From contig NC_135364.1 in the NCBI RefSeq assembly GCF_051622035.1, forward strand, positions 20,363,001 to 20,427,000: DNA of 64,000 bases, read 5' to 3'. Source of the stretch: Arctopsyche grandis (Eukaryota > Arthropoda > Insecta > Trichoptera > Hydropsychidae). Made by a program: the position numbers and the translations under genes. Below, piece by piece: positions 36,765 through 48,204 of the stretch (positions within the stretch are counted from its first letter, which is position 1; each line of letters begins with the position of its first letter). The notes beneath the pieces are model-generated. The model worked only from the letters and a program-made list of their open reading frames with translations, was not told where the DNA came from and did not search any database.

Positions 36765-38689
36765 TGTGTAAATGTGTATCGAATATAAAAAGCAAGTAAA
36801 AAAAAATATTTTGGTACACGCGAACAATCAAACTGTTAGTAAATCTTATTAAAATAATAATAAAAACCACTTCTTAATAAATCAAATAATTATTCATGAA
36901 TACTAAACTCGATATACCAAACACTAAATAACTAAATATGAAATACGAAACTCGATATACATACATACATATATGTATATGTGCACTATGAAGACTTATG
37001 CACCCGCATACCAGAAATATGGAAATGATTAGAAATAAGCTTTCTCTGATGGAAAAATAATTTATTTAATTGATTAGTAGCTAAAATTTTCAGTTTTTGT
37101 TTATTACGTAAATTTATTTACAGTTTTCGTTTTATTGCAATTTGTTATTGTACATATGTACATATGTATGTATATACGATTTAATTTTTTACGTTGGTGG
37201 TTTGAAAGTTTATTGTGCTAGTTTTTATCGTGCATTTATTTTTTATAGTTTTATTTTAGCGTTAGAACTGGAAAAATATAATAATAATATCTTTATGCAA
37301 ACAAAAATAGATCAGATAATAATTTCCGGTGACTTACCAGGTCATTGAATGTATGTACGTCTGACTTCGAGGGAGTGACTAGAGGCAATGAATGATTATT
37401 ACCGAGTTGAAAAAGTTCATAAATTAAATTTGCTTTCTTATTAATTGACGTTGAATAAAAAAAACTCTTGTGGTATGGAGTATTTGAACCACAAACCGCA
37501 GTTTATCTATATATTTATTTACATTTATATATTTTTTTTAAATGTCACACTCATCCGAATTTCGAGTTAACTAGGAAAAGTTGTGGTTTTTCTTACGTCA
37601 ATGAAATAAACTAATAATATTTAATGGAAAATATTCATTATACATAGATACCTATTCGTTTTCTGTTTTAATAATTGTATTCAATTGATTGTATTCACTT
37701 TGAATGATTCATTCACAACCATACTAGTAGACACGGTTTTGTAATACAAATCCAAATATAACTACCTATAATTTTTAAATTTCAAGCGTTTTTAATTTTT
37801 TTACTAATTCAGACTGAAAATCTTTTCAAATACGTATGTATGTATGTATTAAAATGTTGAATATACATACTCGTAGGTAAAAATCTTATACTGGGTACTT
37901 ACGCGTTACAAAGAAAAATGTTATGAAAACTTTTAGTTTTCTAGCTATAATTCTCAAAGGATAGGTACAATATTTAATTAAACGTATTTAATTTCAATTA
38001 TTTAAAAATTTTCTACCTACATACATAGAGATCCGTATTTTTAATATTATAAATATAATTTCATACAAGAAGAGATAAACTTCATTCCCATCACTAACCA
38101 TTTTTTATTACCGTCTATTTGTTTAAAAAATCACTAATCCACATTATTTTATAAAAATTTTATCCATATATTGCCTTGGTTCAATTACCTAACTTCTACT
38201 CGATTTGTTCTATTTGTTTATCCTTAAATCCTATTTCCGCATATATTTTTATCTATTTGTTATCCATCAATCATATTTTCCGAAAATTGTCATATCACTA
38301 GTTTTATTGAATTCGTCACCTCTACTTATGCTTATTTATCTACGTGTTCCTGTTTCGAACCTTTCCTGTTTTTCATACCATGCAATTTTCCATAAGTTGT
38401 ACAAAAATATATATTTTATTCATAACTACAATATTCGTCATTTTCATTAATTTATTTTTCTTTAATTGAAATTATACAGCAAATATGTTGTGATTTTATG
38501 TGTGACGCACTACATGTACTGTAATATTGCGAAACATTACACATAACCTCATTTGAATGGAAAATTGTTATACATAGTATGGTTAGTTGGTGTATACATA
38601 CATATTTATTAATATTAATGGCAATTGAACGAAAACATCATCAAGAGTACAAATAATACGGACACTCCTAAGGTCGGTGCCCCCCCTCA
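36765..38689. other. AT-rich non-coding stretch
   Basis: No gene, transposase or clear foldback element. TATG microsatellite near 36960. Confidence 0.4.
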
Positions 38690-38900
38690 GGAGGATCTTC
38701 TCTGTAACCAGGGACGTCATTTGGGGGGTGGCATGGGGGGGCAGTTGCCACCTCTTATTTTTGGAAAATAGGTTATATTTTGTTTTGTTAAATGGTATTT
38801 CTTGGGTAAAATTCTTAGAAATTGTTCGAACTGTGGAGCTAATTGTTAGAAAGGTCCACCTCATTTTATTTACAACTGAAACGGCCGTTTATTTATGACT
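38690..38900 (+). repeat. Dispersed repeat family H, copy 1
   Basis: It starts near ACCAGGGACGTCATTTGGGG and shares with 39165-39330 the run TGGTATTTCTTGGGTAAA ... GTTAGAAAGG ... TTTATTT. The CAGGGACGTCATTTGGGG start is like a hAT terminus, but no transposase remains. Confidence 0.45.
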
Positions 38901-38918
38901 TCCCTTCATAGAATTTTT

Positions 38919-39060
38919 CGTGACCAATTTTCGGGTGTGACCAGCTTTCTCGTGACCAGTTTTAGGGTGTGACCAGTTTTCTCGTGACCAGTTTTAGTGT
39001 GACGGGTGATCACGTGTAACCGATCTAGAGCGACCGGTTGTCCTGTGATCACCGAACCTT
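38919..39060 (+). repeat. GACCGGTT-family foldback repeat, partial copy
   Basis: Repeated units GTGACCAGTTTTAGGGT and TCTCGTGACCAGTTTT are followed by CGATCTAGAGCGACCGGTTG. The copy ends GTGATCACCGAACC, the inverse of the family's GGTTCGGTGAT terminus. Confidence 0.7.
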
Positions 39061-39164
39061 AATGAGATACTATGGATCTATGAATGCTACGTTTATTTCT
39101 TATGTTACTTATGGGTAGCTTAGAAACTAATAAAATAATCGCCGCTACGTGCTTTGAAAAAAAA

Positions 39165-39330
39165 AAGATTTTATTATTTCGAAGCAAGTATATTTTGGTT
39201 TTTAAGTGGTATGCCTTGGGTAAATTTCTTAAAAATTGTTCATCCTATGGAGCGAATCGTTAGAAAGGCCTACTTTACTTTATTTTGTCTCAAAAACAGA
39301 TGTGTGACGTTTATTTTTCCAAAAGTTCGT
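39165..39330 (+). repeat. Dispersed repeat family H, copy 2
   Basis: Matches 38750-38900 (TGGTATGCCTTGGGTAAATT, CGTTAGAAAGGCC). Confidence 0.45.
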
Positions 39331-40735
39331 ATTTATTTTTTGTTTTCAAGAAAGGTTTTAAATTAATATTTTACTGAATCGGTTCAATCACAAATGATTT
39401 TATTTCTCGTATTTTTATTTGCAGACGCCCATTCTCACACAAAACAACGAATGAATGGATCTTCATGTGTATCGAATTCGGTCCAAAAAAAGTTTTAGTT
39501 ATTTAATAAAATTGCTTTCTGACCAAAACCTTCAAATTTAGTACATAAAGAATACAAATATAAATTTTCAGCTTGATACGTTCAGGGGTGTGGTAAAAAA
39601 AACCGTGTGTTCACAAAATTTTTGACTTTTCTAAGAGGAAAAACTCCCATTTCTGGTTTATTAAATTTAATGATTTTTTTATTATATTTTCATCACATTG
39701 ATACAAGTAATTATACCTGAAATCGTGAAGAGCACAGGTATTTAAAGGGTCGATTAAAATAGTGAAAGAAAAATCCGGTTAACTACCACTGTCGGTTAAC
39801 GGGTGTTCACGAAATTTTACATATAGCTTGGCATTAAGTTCATAATTCTAGGTATGAAATATCAGTTAAATACGCCTAAAAGTTTCCGAGAAAAACATAA
39901 AAAAAACCTATATAGGGTAAAAGTACTACTTCCAGTTGAGATAAAAATAATTTTATATATACATATGTATGTATGTACATACATATATAAAATTATAAAA
40001 ATAATAAAAAGACAATCAGAAACACACACTCAGACACACAGAGACATATACAATTTTCTAGATTATGAAAACGTGATCAGTGATCGATTCTGAGTTCGAA
40101 TTTTTGCATGATCTCAAAACTTCATATATTGTTATTACGTACATACATATGTACAAAGATAAAGTAAAAAGACAATCGGTAGAAATTAAGTTAATCGATA
40201 GTTTTTTAGTGACACAGTTTGATGGACGATTTTTATTGACCATGTGAAGATTTTTGACATCCGACTCTAACACAAACTTTTACAAATTTACAGTAATGCC
40301 ACTACATGAAAACGTTTAGATTCATTCAAGTGTTGCATGTAACAATGGCATTGACTTAATGCGAGTATCTAATAATGTGTCGATTTGAAAATCTGATTGA
40401 TATACATTCAATTTTCCCAAAATTTCCGTCGCCCAAAATTCCCAGGGAAAAACCCGGTTTATTCCCTTGAATAAACCGGGTGCGTCTTTTTGTCGGAAGT
40501 GCGTATTTTTGTGCGCCTCTTTTACGATTGATAACTCCTATACAATCTATTTCGAAAAGTTCACCTTATTATTCAAAATTGAAGGCCGTAGTTAAATTTA
40601 TATTTTAACTTAATATACTATTAACTGATGTAACTTATTTATTTATTTATTTTGTTTGGAAAATTAACAGTTTATTAAATTACATAAATTGATAAAAGAA
40701 CATAATTATTTTAAGAAAAACCATTAAGAATTTTC
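39331..40735. other. AT-rich non-coding stretch
   Basis: Contains a TATG microsatellite at 39957-39990. No supported gene. Confidence 0.4.
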
Positions 40736-41119
40736 GGGTCGGTGATTACTAGTCAAATGTGAACCGGTCACAGGACATCGGTCACACGTGATCACCCGTC
40801 ACACTAAAACTGTTCACACCCTAAAACTGGTCACGAGAAAACCGGTCACACCCTAAAACTGGTCACGAGAAAACCGGTCACACCCGAAAATTGGTAACGA
40901 AAAACTGGTCATACCCAAAAATTGGTAACGAAAAAACTGGTCATACCCAAAAATTTAAAATTGGTCGAATTTTTGGGTGTGACCAGTTTTTTCGTGACTA
41001 ATTTTTGGGTGTAACCAGTTTTCTCGTGACCAGTTTTAGGGTGTGACCAGTTTTGGTGTGACGGGTGATCACGTGTGACCGATCTAGAGCGACCGGTTGT
41101 CCTGTGACTGGTTCAAATA

Positions 41120-42048
41120 TAGGGCTGCCAGATGATAATTTGCAGATGGGCCTAAAAAGGAGGATTTTCTGTAAAAAAGGAGGACATTCAGAAATTAAAC
41201 GAATTTTTTATATTATTTTACTTTATTTTAATCATATTTAGCTGAGCTGCCAATTTTGGAAAGAAGTTCTTGGTTTTTTAACAAATAATTATAAAAATCT
41301 TCACATGTCATGTTTTTGGAGTTGTATTGAGTAAGAATTAAAGATTTAACTGACTGCACACTTAGTCTATTCCTCTCTTTGCTCCACTGAGTATTAATCA
41401 GTGAAAAAACTCTTTCCAGATTTGCGTTATGTGCGCTTATACAAAAATAAAACTCGCAGATCTTGAGCAGTTCTGAGAAACATTCAATGTTTTTAACACT
41501 TTTGAAGTAGATTGTCCACTGCTCGTGCAACTTCAAATCATAATATGCTTCATCTTCATCTGATTTTGATTTAAGAAATGAAATCAAGTTACAAAATTGA
41601 TCGTGTAGCTTAACATCGTCAATCTCTACACCTCTGATGCTCAAGAACTCAATGCATGAAACTAAATCATCATATTTTAGGTTTTCGTTCTCTTTCAGCA
41701 ATGTCATCCACTCAAAACATTTGAAATCTTCCAAGGGTATCATCCATTCCATCAAGTAATCTTCACAAGCCTTGTAAACACTGAAAAATTCGTTGGAAAT
41801 GGACTCGGCTTCGTCATTATCACGAAGCTGTTCTCTTACGCTTAGTGGCAAAAAATTGTTGTTTCTTCGATTACGAAGCATATGAAGTACGGATTGAAGT
41901 ATCTTTGAAATTTCCAGAACGGAATTATGTTCCGCCAGTCCCGCCCGATGTTTAGCAAAAAGGAGGACACAGTAGGTAAGGGAGGACGGGAGGACAAAAC
42001 ATGGAAAAGGAGGACATGTCCTCCTTTTGGATACCATCTGGCAACCCA
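41120..42048 (-). mobile_element. Internally deleted hAT transposon nested in the foldback element
   Basis: The ends AGGGCTGCCAGATG and CATCTGGCAACCCA are inverted repeats of hAT type, each followed by AGGAGGAC-rich subterminal repeats. Flanks TTCAAATA and TCCACACA are a plausible degenerate 8-bp target duplication of the TTCACATT found at this site in sister copies. Only 929 bp remain, against about 3 kb for an autonomous hAT, but the remaining coding part is open. Confidence 0.7.
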
Positions 42049-42058
42049 ATCCACACAT
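41228..42058 (-). CDS. hAT transposase remnant with C-terminal dimerisation domain
   Basis: The 276-codon frame is open to its stop at 41228. Near its C-terminus it has CISAHNANLERVFSLINTQW and a later LSVQSVKSLILTQYN, the hAT C-terminal dimerisation region (S.NA..ER.FS). The N-terminal 30 residues translate the terminal repeats rather than protein, and the nominal start lies just outside the element, so the real start was lost with an internal deletion. The DNA-binding domain and most catalytic residues are missing, so it cannot be an active transposase. The intact frame suggests the copy is fairly young or derived from a short-lived deleted lineage. Confidence 0.75.
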   Translation of the reverse strand: MCGLGCQMVSKRRTCPPFPCFVLPSSLTYCVLLFAKHRAGLAEHNSVLEISKILQSVLHMLRNRRNNNFLPLSVREQLRDNDEAESISNEFFSVYKACEDYLMEWMIPLEDFKCFEWMTLLKENENLKYDDLVSCIEFLSIRGVEIDDVKLHDQFCNLISFLKSKSDEDEAYYDLKLHEQWTIYFKSVKNIECFSELLKICEFYFCISAHNANLERVFSLINTQWSKERNRLSVQSVKSLILTQYNSKNMTCEDFYNYLLKNQELLSKIGSSAKYD

Positions 42059-42637
42059 GACTAGTAGTCTGTTTACCGAATTTTCGCATATAGGAAATTT
42101 CGCATATAACTTAATAAAGACTTAAATTATTGCTAATTTAATTTTACTTTCAATCTTATTGTTATCTGATATTAATTATTGAACATGTATACATGTCATT
42201 ATTACAAATATATACACATTGTATATATTTCTAACGATAATAATATTAAAATTGTGTGGCGAGAATGACAAATTGGATGAATCAATGGTCGTTTGGTCTA
42301 AAGTTGCACGTTGTGTGCTTCTGTCCGATATTGTGAATACGCCGGTCGTTGCACGTGGGCCGGATTTCTTCGTTTGATATTCAAAGGTTAATTGTTAGCG
42401 GTCTACAAAATACTGGTGATTGTTTTATTTGGCATTATTCTTAGATTTAATCCGGCATAAATATCACACCAACTTTGAAATATCGTGTCACGTTCTTCGG
42501 AGTTAGGTTATGTTTCGTCGTACACATACATAGTACCGATTTTACTCTATCGTTGAACCCAAAATAATAAGCCTCATTTGACCGTATTGTATATATGTAT
42601 TATTCACGATGTTTGTTTGTTTAATCCTGTAGTCGCG

Positions 42638-44625
42638 ATGGCAGAACAAGAATCTGTGACAAATGGTAAATCGAATGACAAAAATGAAGAAAGCATATCA
42701 GAATTGGAAGAAGGAATTATTCGTCAAGTTGAATATTATTTTGGTAAGTAGTATGTAGTAGTAGATAATTCTACCAACAATTTAAATATATAATCTTTAA
42801 ATTCCACATTGATTTAATCCTTTCTATAACACGTTTATATTTCTAAATGTATATTTTTCAAACCTTTTAATCGTTTGCCCGTGGCCGTTTTCCACAGAAT
42901 TTCTGAACTTTGCACGGGATTTTGAGGCTTATATGCGCCTATTTCAACTCTTTTAAGGTTCAAAATTGGTTGAATATATTACTGAGTTGAGTGCCATCTA
43001 TTCAATTTGTTTAAAATTAATATATACCAGTCAAAAATTTTTTTTTTTTGGAACCATACTGAAACCTCTTTATGTGACGTCACATCTTCATACAATTATG
43101 AAGAATGATTTTTTGACAATTAATCCAATACTACGAGATATATTATGTATTTTATTGTTTAAAATAATACTTTATGTGTTCATTAACATATCTGGTTACT
43201 TGAGTAAATATTAAAATCTGTATTTAAGGTCGAATACTTGATTGCCAAATTCGCGAAAAAGGTGCCGCGGGCAAAGGGTTAAGTTAATGTAATTATATCG
43301 TTTTCTTTCGAAATACTGATGTAATCCTAGTTTTGTTCATGTTCAGTTGCTTAAATTTTCCTATATATTGTTTTTATAGGCGACATCAACTTACCAAAAG
43401 ATAAGTTTTTAAAAGAACAGATAAATTTGGACGATGGTTGGATACCGTATACAACAATGCTTAAATTTAAACGACTCGTAAATCTTACCACGGACACGGC
43501 AGTAATTACAGCAGCGTTGGCTAAATCTGCAAATCAACTCATTGAGGTAAAGATATTATATTGTTTATAATATAACAGAGAATGTGTATGCAGATTAGTA
43601 GATTTTATTTTAACGATACTAAACATTCTTGTAGGTGAGTGAAGATGGTGAAAAAATTCGAAGGTCAAAAGCGTATCCTCTTCCAGAGTTAAATGAAGAA
43701 AGGAGGAAAGAATTGATGTCTCGCACTATATATGCCAAAGGATTTCCTAAAGAAGATACCACATTGGACATGTGCTTGGCATTTTTTCAACCTTACAACA
43801 TTCCTGAGAATGTAATTATGCGTCGGTATTTGGACAAAGCTACGAAAAAGTATTGCTTCAAGGGCTCAGTATTCGTCACTTTTAAAAACACTGAAGATGC
43901 TGAAAAATTCCTAAGCACAGAATCAGTAAAATTCGGAGAAACAGAACTAATAAAAAAATGGCAAGCAAAATATTTAGAAGAAAAACAAGCCGAGTTTGAA
44001 GCGAAATCGAGTAAAATCGCTAAAAGAAATGCAAAGAAAAAAAATAATGATGAGGACAATAAAGGGGTGAGTGCCTTTTAATTAATTGTATACATTTAAT
44101 ATTTTATATCATATAACTTATTTTGTAAAATATTTTAGGTTGAAAAACGCACTATTGTTTTACCCAAAGGAACAGTATTACTACTTCAAAATGTACCTAA
44201 AGAAATAACGAGAGAAAGTATTAAAGAGGCAATTACGAAACTTGGTATTTAAAATATTTCATTTACTTTTATATTAGTTTTATTGTATTATTTAACACTG
44301 ACTCCATTATATATGCTTTTTTTTTTTAGATGGAGAAGTTGGTTTCATTAAAATTGAAGACAACCAAGCCTGGGTGCGATTACAGAAAGAAGATACTGCA
44401 AAGGCAGTTTTCGAAAAATTCACTGATGGCAAAGTCAGCGTTGAGAATGTTGATCTATCAGGAGAACTACCCGATGAAGATGTAGAAAGAAAGTTTTTGG
44501 ATGAAATGGCGGACGAACTCATGAAGAGAAAACTTAAGTCTAATAAACCAAAAGGAGGACATAAAAATTTCAATCGGAAACGGAAAACCGGGGGCGATGG
44601 TGGACCAGATTCAAAACGCAAATAA
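42638..44625 (+). CDS. La: La protein (lupus La antigen homologue), complete
   Basis: Exons 42638-42743, 43380-43546, 43635-44066, 44139-44244 and 44330-44625 join in frame to 368 residues with GT/AG junctions. The La motif spans about residues 22-110 (IIRQVEYYFGDINLPKDKFL and the DGWIPYTTMLKFKRL helix), with the Gln, Tyr and Phe that grip the UUU-OH end. RRM1 (about 121-195) contains RTIYAKGFPKE and the CFKGSVFVTFK RNP1-like strand. The second, atypical RRM (about 246-320) has GTVLLLQNVPKE, and a Lys/Arg-rich tail (KRKTGGDGG...KRK) supplies nuclear localisation. La binds 3' oligo-U of RNA polymerase III transcripts, protects them and aids tRNA maturation. The length matches insect La (about 390). 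The start fits an ATG in GCGATGG context. The foldback/hAT complex ends only about 560 bp upstream. Confidence 0.96.
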
Positions 44626-45167
44626 AATTGTTATTGATTTATTCTAATTCTTTTTGAATCTTAATATTATTATTTCATTTTAATAAATATTTCCACAACT
44701 GGAAGCCTTCCGTGCATAAACAAAATGTATTTGGATTTTTTTTTTTATTTAATCAATTGTTGTTAAATCAGAGTGTTTTCACTGGTTTTTGTGAACCAAA
44801 CAAAAACTTGCATTTATGTATATTTTTTTATTTTTTGATGAATATTGATATATTTTCCACAATTCGTGCGTTTTCTTTTCTTTTTAATCAACAATGTTTT
44901 ACCCATATTGTATTATTATTGTAATGACTAAAGGCCGGATAACCAAGGTATCGTCTTGAAAAAAACGGACCCAGAGGGTTCTGTGTATTGTTCATTTCAT
45001 CAGTTCATCGAACGTTTTTTTTTTTACTAGCTTTGTAAATAGAGCAAAACCGCCCCGATTCCTAGAAAAAGCACGGTGTCTAGTAATAACCATCTTCAGA
45101 CGTGGATGATGGAATATATGATCTGAAATCAGCAAAAGCTCTTAATGGATTAAAAAAAATATCAGCC
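44626..45167. other. 3' flank of La
   Basis: Contains AATAAA just before 44690 as a likely La polyadenylation signal, then AT-rich non-coding DNA. Confidence 0.5.
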
Positions 45168-45590
45168 TTAAGAGGGCTGGACAGCAGCGCCTTGTCCATA
45201 CAAACTTACTAAACTTCTCCCTTCCTCAATTATGGCACTAGAGAAATTATTTTTTAATATGCTATGGATATCCACCATTGGGGTGCATCTATCGTTTTAT
45301 TTTTTTGATTTATTATTTTTTGTAGGAGCTAGGAGCCGCCAAACATCTATAAAATCGCCTCTTTTTTACACCCACGAAAAGAGTCCAGCGTGCTTATTTA
45401 ACGGTCGATTTTAAAAAAAATACGCTGATAGATGCACAGAAAATATCTTTCTCATACCGATGATGAAATTTTTTTTAAAATTGGTTCAGTTTTGGAGGAG
45501 AAAATAGTTGATTAGGAAAGCTGGATTTTGTAAATTTAAAAGAGGTAGAATCTGTTGGACGCGCATCTGTCCCTTTTACTCAATATATGT
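45168..45590 (+). mobile_element. TTAA-bounded MITE, copy 4 (5' part)
   Basis: It begins TTAAGAGGGCTGGACAGCAG and follows the family to about ACTCAATATAT, then runs into a G-rich and CA-rich stretch. The 3' end is missing. Confidence 0.7.
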
Positions 45591-46259
45591 GCGGGGGTCG
45601 GGGGGGGGTCCGAGGCTAGTACACGTACACTATACACACACACTCGCACTCACATACGCACTCCCATACGACTCATATACCACTGTTCACATGACAAGTT
45701 CATACATACGATATACAATTCGCTCGAATCGTAACTACACAATATGTACGGATTACATATTTCGATACATAAGTACTATATTCGCGCACACCAAATTGCA
45801 ACTTCTCACTTGTCGATTTCTTTTTATTTCTCCAGATTGGTGTGTCTATGTATGTACGTGACACTTTTATACGAACTTCTAAAATAAAACAATGTGTTAT
45901 GTAAAGTAATTATTGAATTTATTCAAAATTTTTTTTTCATTTTGTTTGCGGAGAAAACGAAAATAAAATACTAAAATCTATTTTCTACATATATATTAGT
46001 GAAATATTCACATTTTTTAAAATACAGGAAAAGATTATAGTAATTAAACCCTTTCACGGGCAAATTATTTTAAATTGATATATACGATTTTTTTCTTCTT
46101 GAATATTGTTCACAGGTACAAACAGAAGGCAAATATATTTTTTATTAAAACAATGAAATGAAACAAAAAATGAAAATGCATTTACAGATAACAAATATAC
46201 TGAACATAAAATAATAAATGAAAATAAAACACACATTATTAAATAAAATATAGATATAT
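45591..46259. other. Low-complexity and AT-rich stretch
   Basis: A G-rich tract (GGGGGTCGGGGGGGG) and an ACACAC/ACTC tract at 45600-45670 are followed by AT-rich DNA. No gene seen. Confidence 0.5.
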
Positions 46260-47416
46260 TTAAATAGACTTATCAGCTTCCATGACATTAGCGCTGTCAC
46301 GCCAATTTTTAAAACACTTGTGCTCAGTTGCATCTATATTTAATTTTGTAGCTCTGGCACATATGCAGCAGTAAGGGCGGTTTCAGACTAGCGTTTTATT
46401 TCTGCGCGTATACGGTCATTTCGCCATACGCGCTTACACGCGCGCTACTTTTTGCGCTTCAAAAAACCGAACGCGCGTACACGGGCTTATTTCGGCGTTT
46501 TCGCTCGAACCGGTAGTGGTGATTTAGTATCAACATGGATAATACGAGCTTATAAGCGCGTCTACGCTCGTACGAGTTGCGCGTATGGAAAACGAAGCGC
46601 CTATACGTGCCTACATGCACTTCAAAAAACGAGATTATACGCGCGTATAAAACGCCAGTCTGAAACCGCCCTAAGAGTTTCGTACTCCGAGATATAAAAC
46701 TTTTTTAGTTCGGAGCCCTACTATGCACGCTGCACCAGACAAGGAGTTAAACCCACTTTTATATGATCTCTTTGCCCAAGAACCGTCTGCAATGACTGTC
46801 AGTAAGGGATATCCTTCCTCGTCTATGTCACCATTTAAAATGGCGAGCCTTTTTTCTTCTTCACCAACGACAATCATTTCATCAAAGGCACATTCTTCGA
46901 TTGTTGGCGCTAAATGTTGTTCTATGCTTGTGTAAGTTCCACGACTCAAATTTCATTTAATTGTGAATAGCCATTACCTGTACAAATAATTCCTTCTACG
47001 AAAGCAGTATTTGCGGAAACTTGCAGTTTCGGATCTTCGGAGTATACAGTTTCCTTTGCTAAGCACATTCTACACCGAAAAACATATTCGCTGAGAAAAC
47101 CTTTTCTTATTTCTTTCACAAAATTTAAGTCAGATAATGTACAATTAGTGTGTTCATGCTAAATTTTTGAAAGCGCTGAAAATAAATATTTAATATCTAC
47201 TATTCTGCGCCCTTCTAATTGTTCATGAATATCTGTTTCGTTGGGATTGTCTGCTTCTGCTTCTATAACTAAATCATCAAGCCTCGTTGATGACGTTGAA
47301 CTAGCTGTTTCTGATAAATTTTGATCGAATAAATCTCGCGGAACTGTATACAAAGATGTCGGTCCAGAACTTGTGGAGGCTACAGCTAAGTTTCCAACAG
47401 CAGCAGCATTGGCGAC
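46260..47416 (-). mobile_element. Mutator-like (MULE) transposase fragment
   Basis: The minus-strand translation has, in order, GRRIVDIKYLFSAL, then DLNFVKEIRKGFLSEYVFRC with a CRMC pair, FVEGIICTGNGYSQLNE, TVIADGSWAKRSY and GFNSLSGAACIVGLRTKKVL, and after the MITE at 46375-46671, YCCICARATKLN and HKCFKNWRDSANVMEAD. These are the conserved blocks of the Mutator-type transposases common in arthropods, including the catalytic D of ADGSW. Stops (for example the TAG at 47157-47159) and missing pieces show the copy is dead. A LINE fragment abuts its upstream end. Confidence 0.8.
46375..46671. mobile_element. PIF/Harbinger-like MITE inserted in the MULE, TAA target duplication
   Basis: 297 bp with inverted termini GGGCGGTTTCAGACTAGCGT and ACGCCAGTCTGAAACCGCCC, flanked by TAA at 46372-46374 and 46672-46674. 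A 3-bp TAA/TTA duplication and GGGC-type ends suit PIF/Harbinger. The interior is unusually rich in CGCG and has partly symmetric arms. Non-coding. Removing it with one TAA restores the reading frame of the surrounding transposase. Confidence 0.85.
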
Positions 47417-47423
47417 ATCGATG

Positions 47424-47822
47424 TTTATCTCTTTATCTCTTCATTTTTACTACCAGACATGTCAATTATTTGACCTAAATATAAATAATTATTTACTACT
47501 TCTACTGGTTTATCATCTAAGGGGATGCTATCAGGCATGCAATAACTATTGAACATTAGTTTAGTCTTATCTACGTTAATTTTTAATCCTACTTTTCTAC
47601 TTTCCCTGTCCAGCTGTGTTAGTCTGATAAGTAGGTGAGCTGAATCACGAGCTACTAGAACTATATCGTCTGCGAACCGAAGGTGACTCAAAAAGCGACC
47701 ATTGATGCTTACTCCGGCTGTATCCCAATCCAATTTCCTGAAAACTCCCTCAAGCACCGCATTGAATAACTTGGGCGAGATTGTATCTCCTTGTCTTACT
47801 CCTTTTCCTATGCTATGCTCAC
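47424..47822 (-). mobile_element. RTE-like LINE reverse transcriptase fragment, copy 3
   Basis: The minus strand encodes GVRQGDTISPKLFNAVLEG, then HLRFADDIVLVA with the catalytic ADD box, KVGLKINVDKTKLMFN and NNYLYLGQIID. This is reverse transcriptase domains 4-7 of RTE type. It ends at NEEIKR, close to where copies 1 and 2 begin in the protein, so all three probably come from one family. Truncated at both ends. Confidence 0.8.
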
Positions 47823-47859
47823 ATCACTACATTTTGCATAATAAATAATAGTTACTAAG

Positions 47860-48153
47860 TCACAAGAAAGCATTATTACCTGGTGGTCGAATGTGTTGTA
47901 AGATGGATATTTCGTTTAAAATATCGTTTTTGTCTTTTAGTCGACTGGAACATACGTTATTTCTTCCCTTTTCTTCCATCCATTGTAAGTACTCAGTTCT
48001 TAGACTTTCGTACAAACAAACGCTGAACGATATGCATATGACACGACGGAAAGGAGAATTCAAAGAAGCGGGACGCGTAAATACATTCATAAGCGCGAGC
48101 GACCGAAACAGCATATTACGAAAGATGCATGTTCCCAAACGTTGCAAGTACAA
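47860..48153 (-). CDS. Short unrecognised frame next to transposon fragments
   Basis: A 97-codon minus-strand frame includes LRTEYLQWMEEKGRNN and ILNEISILQHIRPPGNN. The composition looks protein-like and may be a remnant of a transposon-encoded protein, but I cannot name a family. No start context or splice evidence supports a host gene. Confidence 0.25.
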   Translation of the reverse strand: MYLQRLGTCIFRNMLFRSLALMNVFTRPASLNSPFRRVICISFSVCLYESLRTEYLQWMEEKGRNNVCSSRLKDKNDILNEISILQHIRPPGNNAFL

Positions 48154-48204
48154 ATATTTCCCGCTCGCATCAATAATACATCAATAATATTCGATGTTTG
48201 GGAA

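Larger units (their letters stand above)
40736..42077. mobile_element. GACCGGTT-family foldback element, full copy split by a hAT
   Basis: The left end GGGTCGGTGATTACTAGTCA and the right end GACTAGTAGTCTGTTTACC are imperfect inverted termini. Inside, both arms are made of repeated units of ACTGGTCACACCCTAAA and its inverse, with TCGGTCACACGTGATCACC next to each end. The centre of symmetry is near 40965. A hAT element (41120-42048) interrupts the right arm. Without it the element would be about 410 bp. Confidence 0.75.

Noticed and set aside
43793-44621. Minus-strand frames opposite La exons
   Set aside because: Shadows of the La coding sequence.
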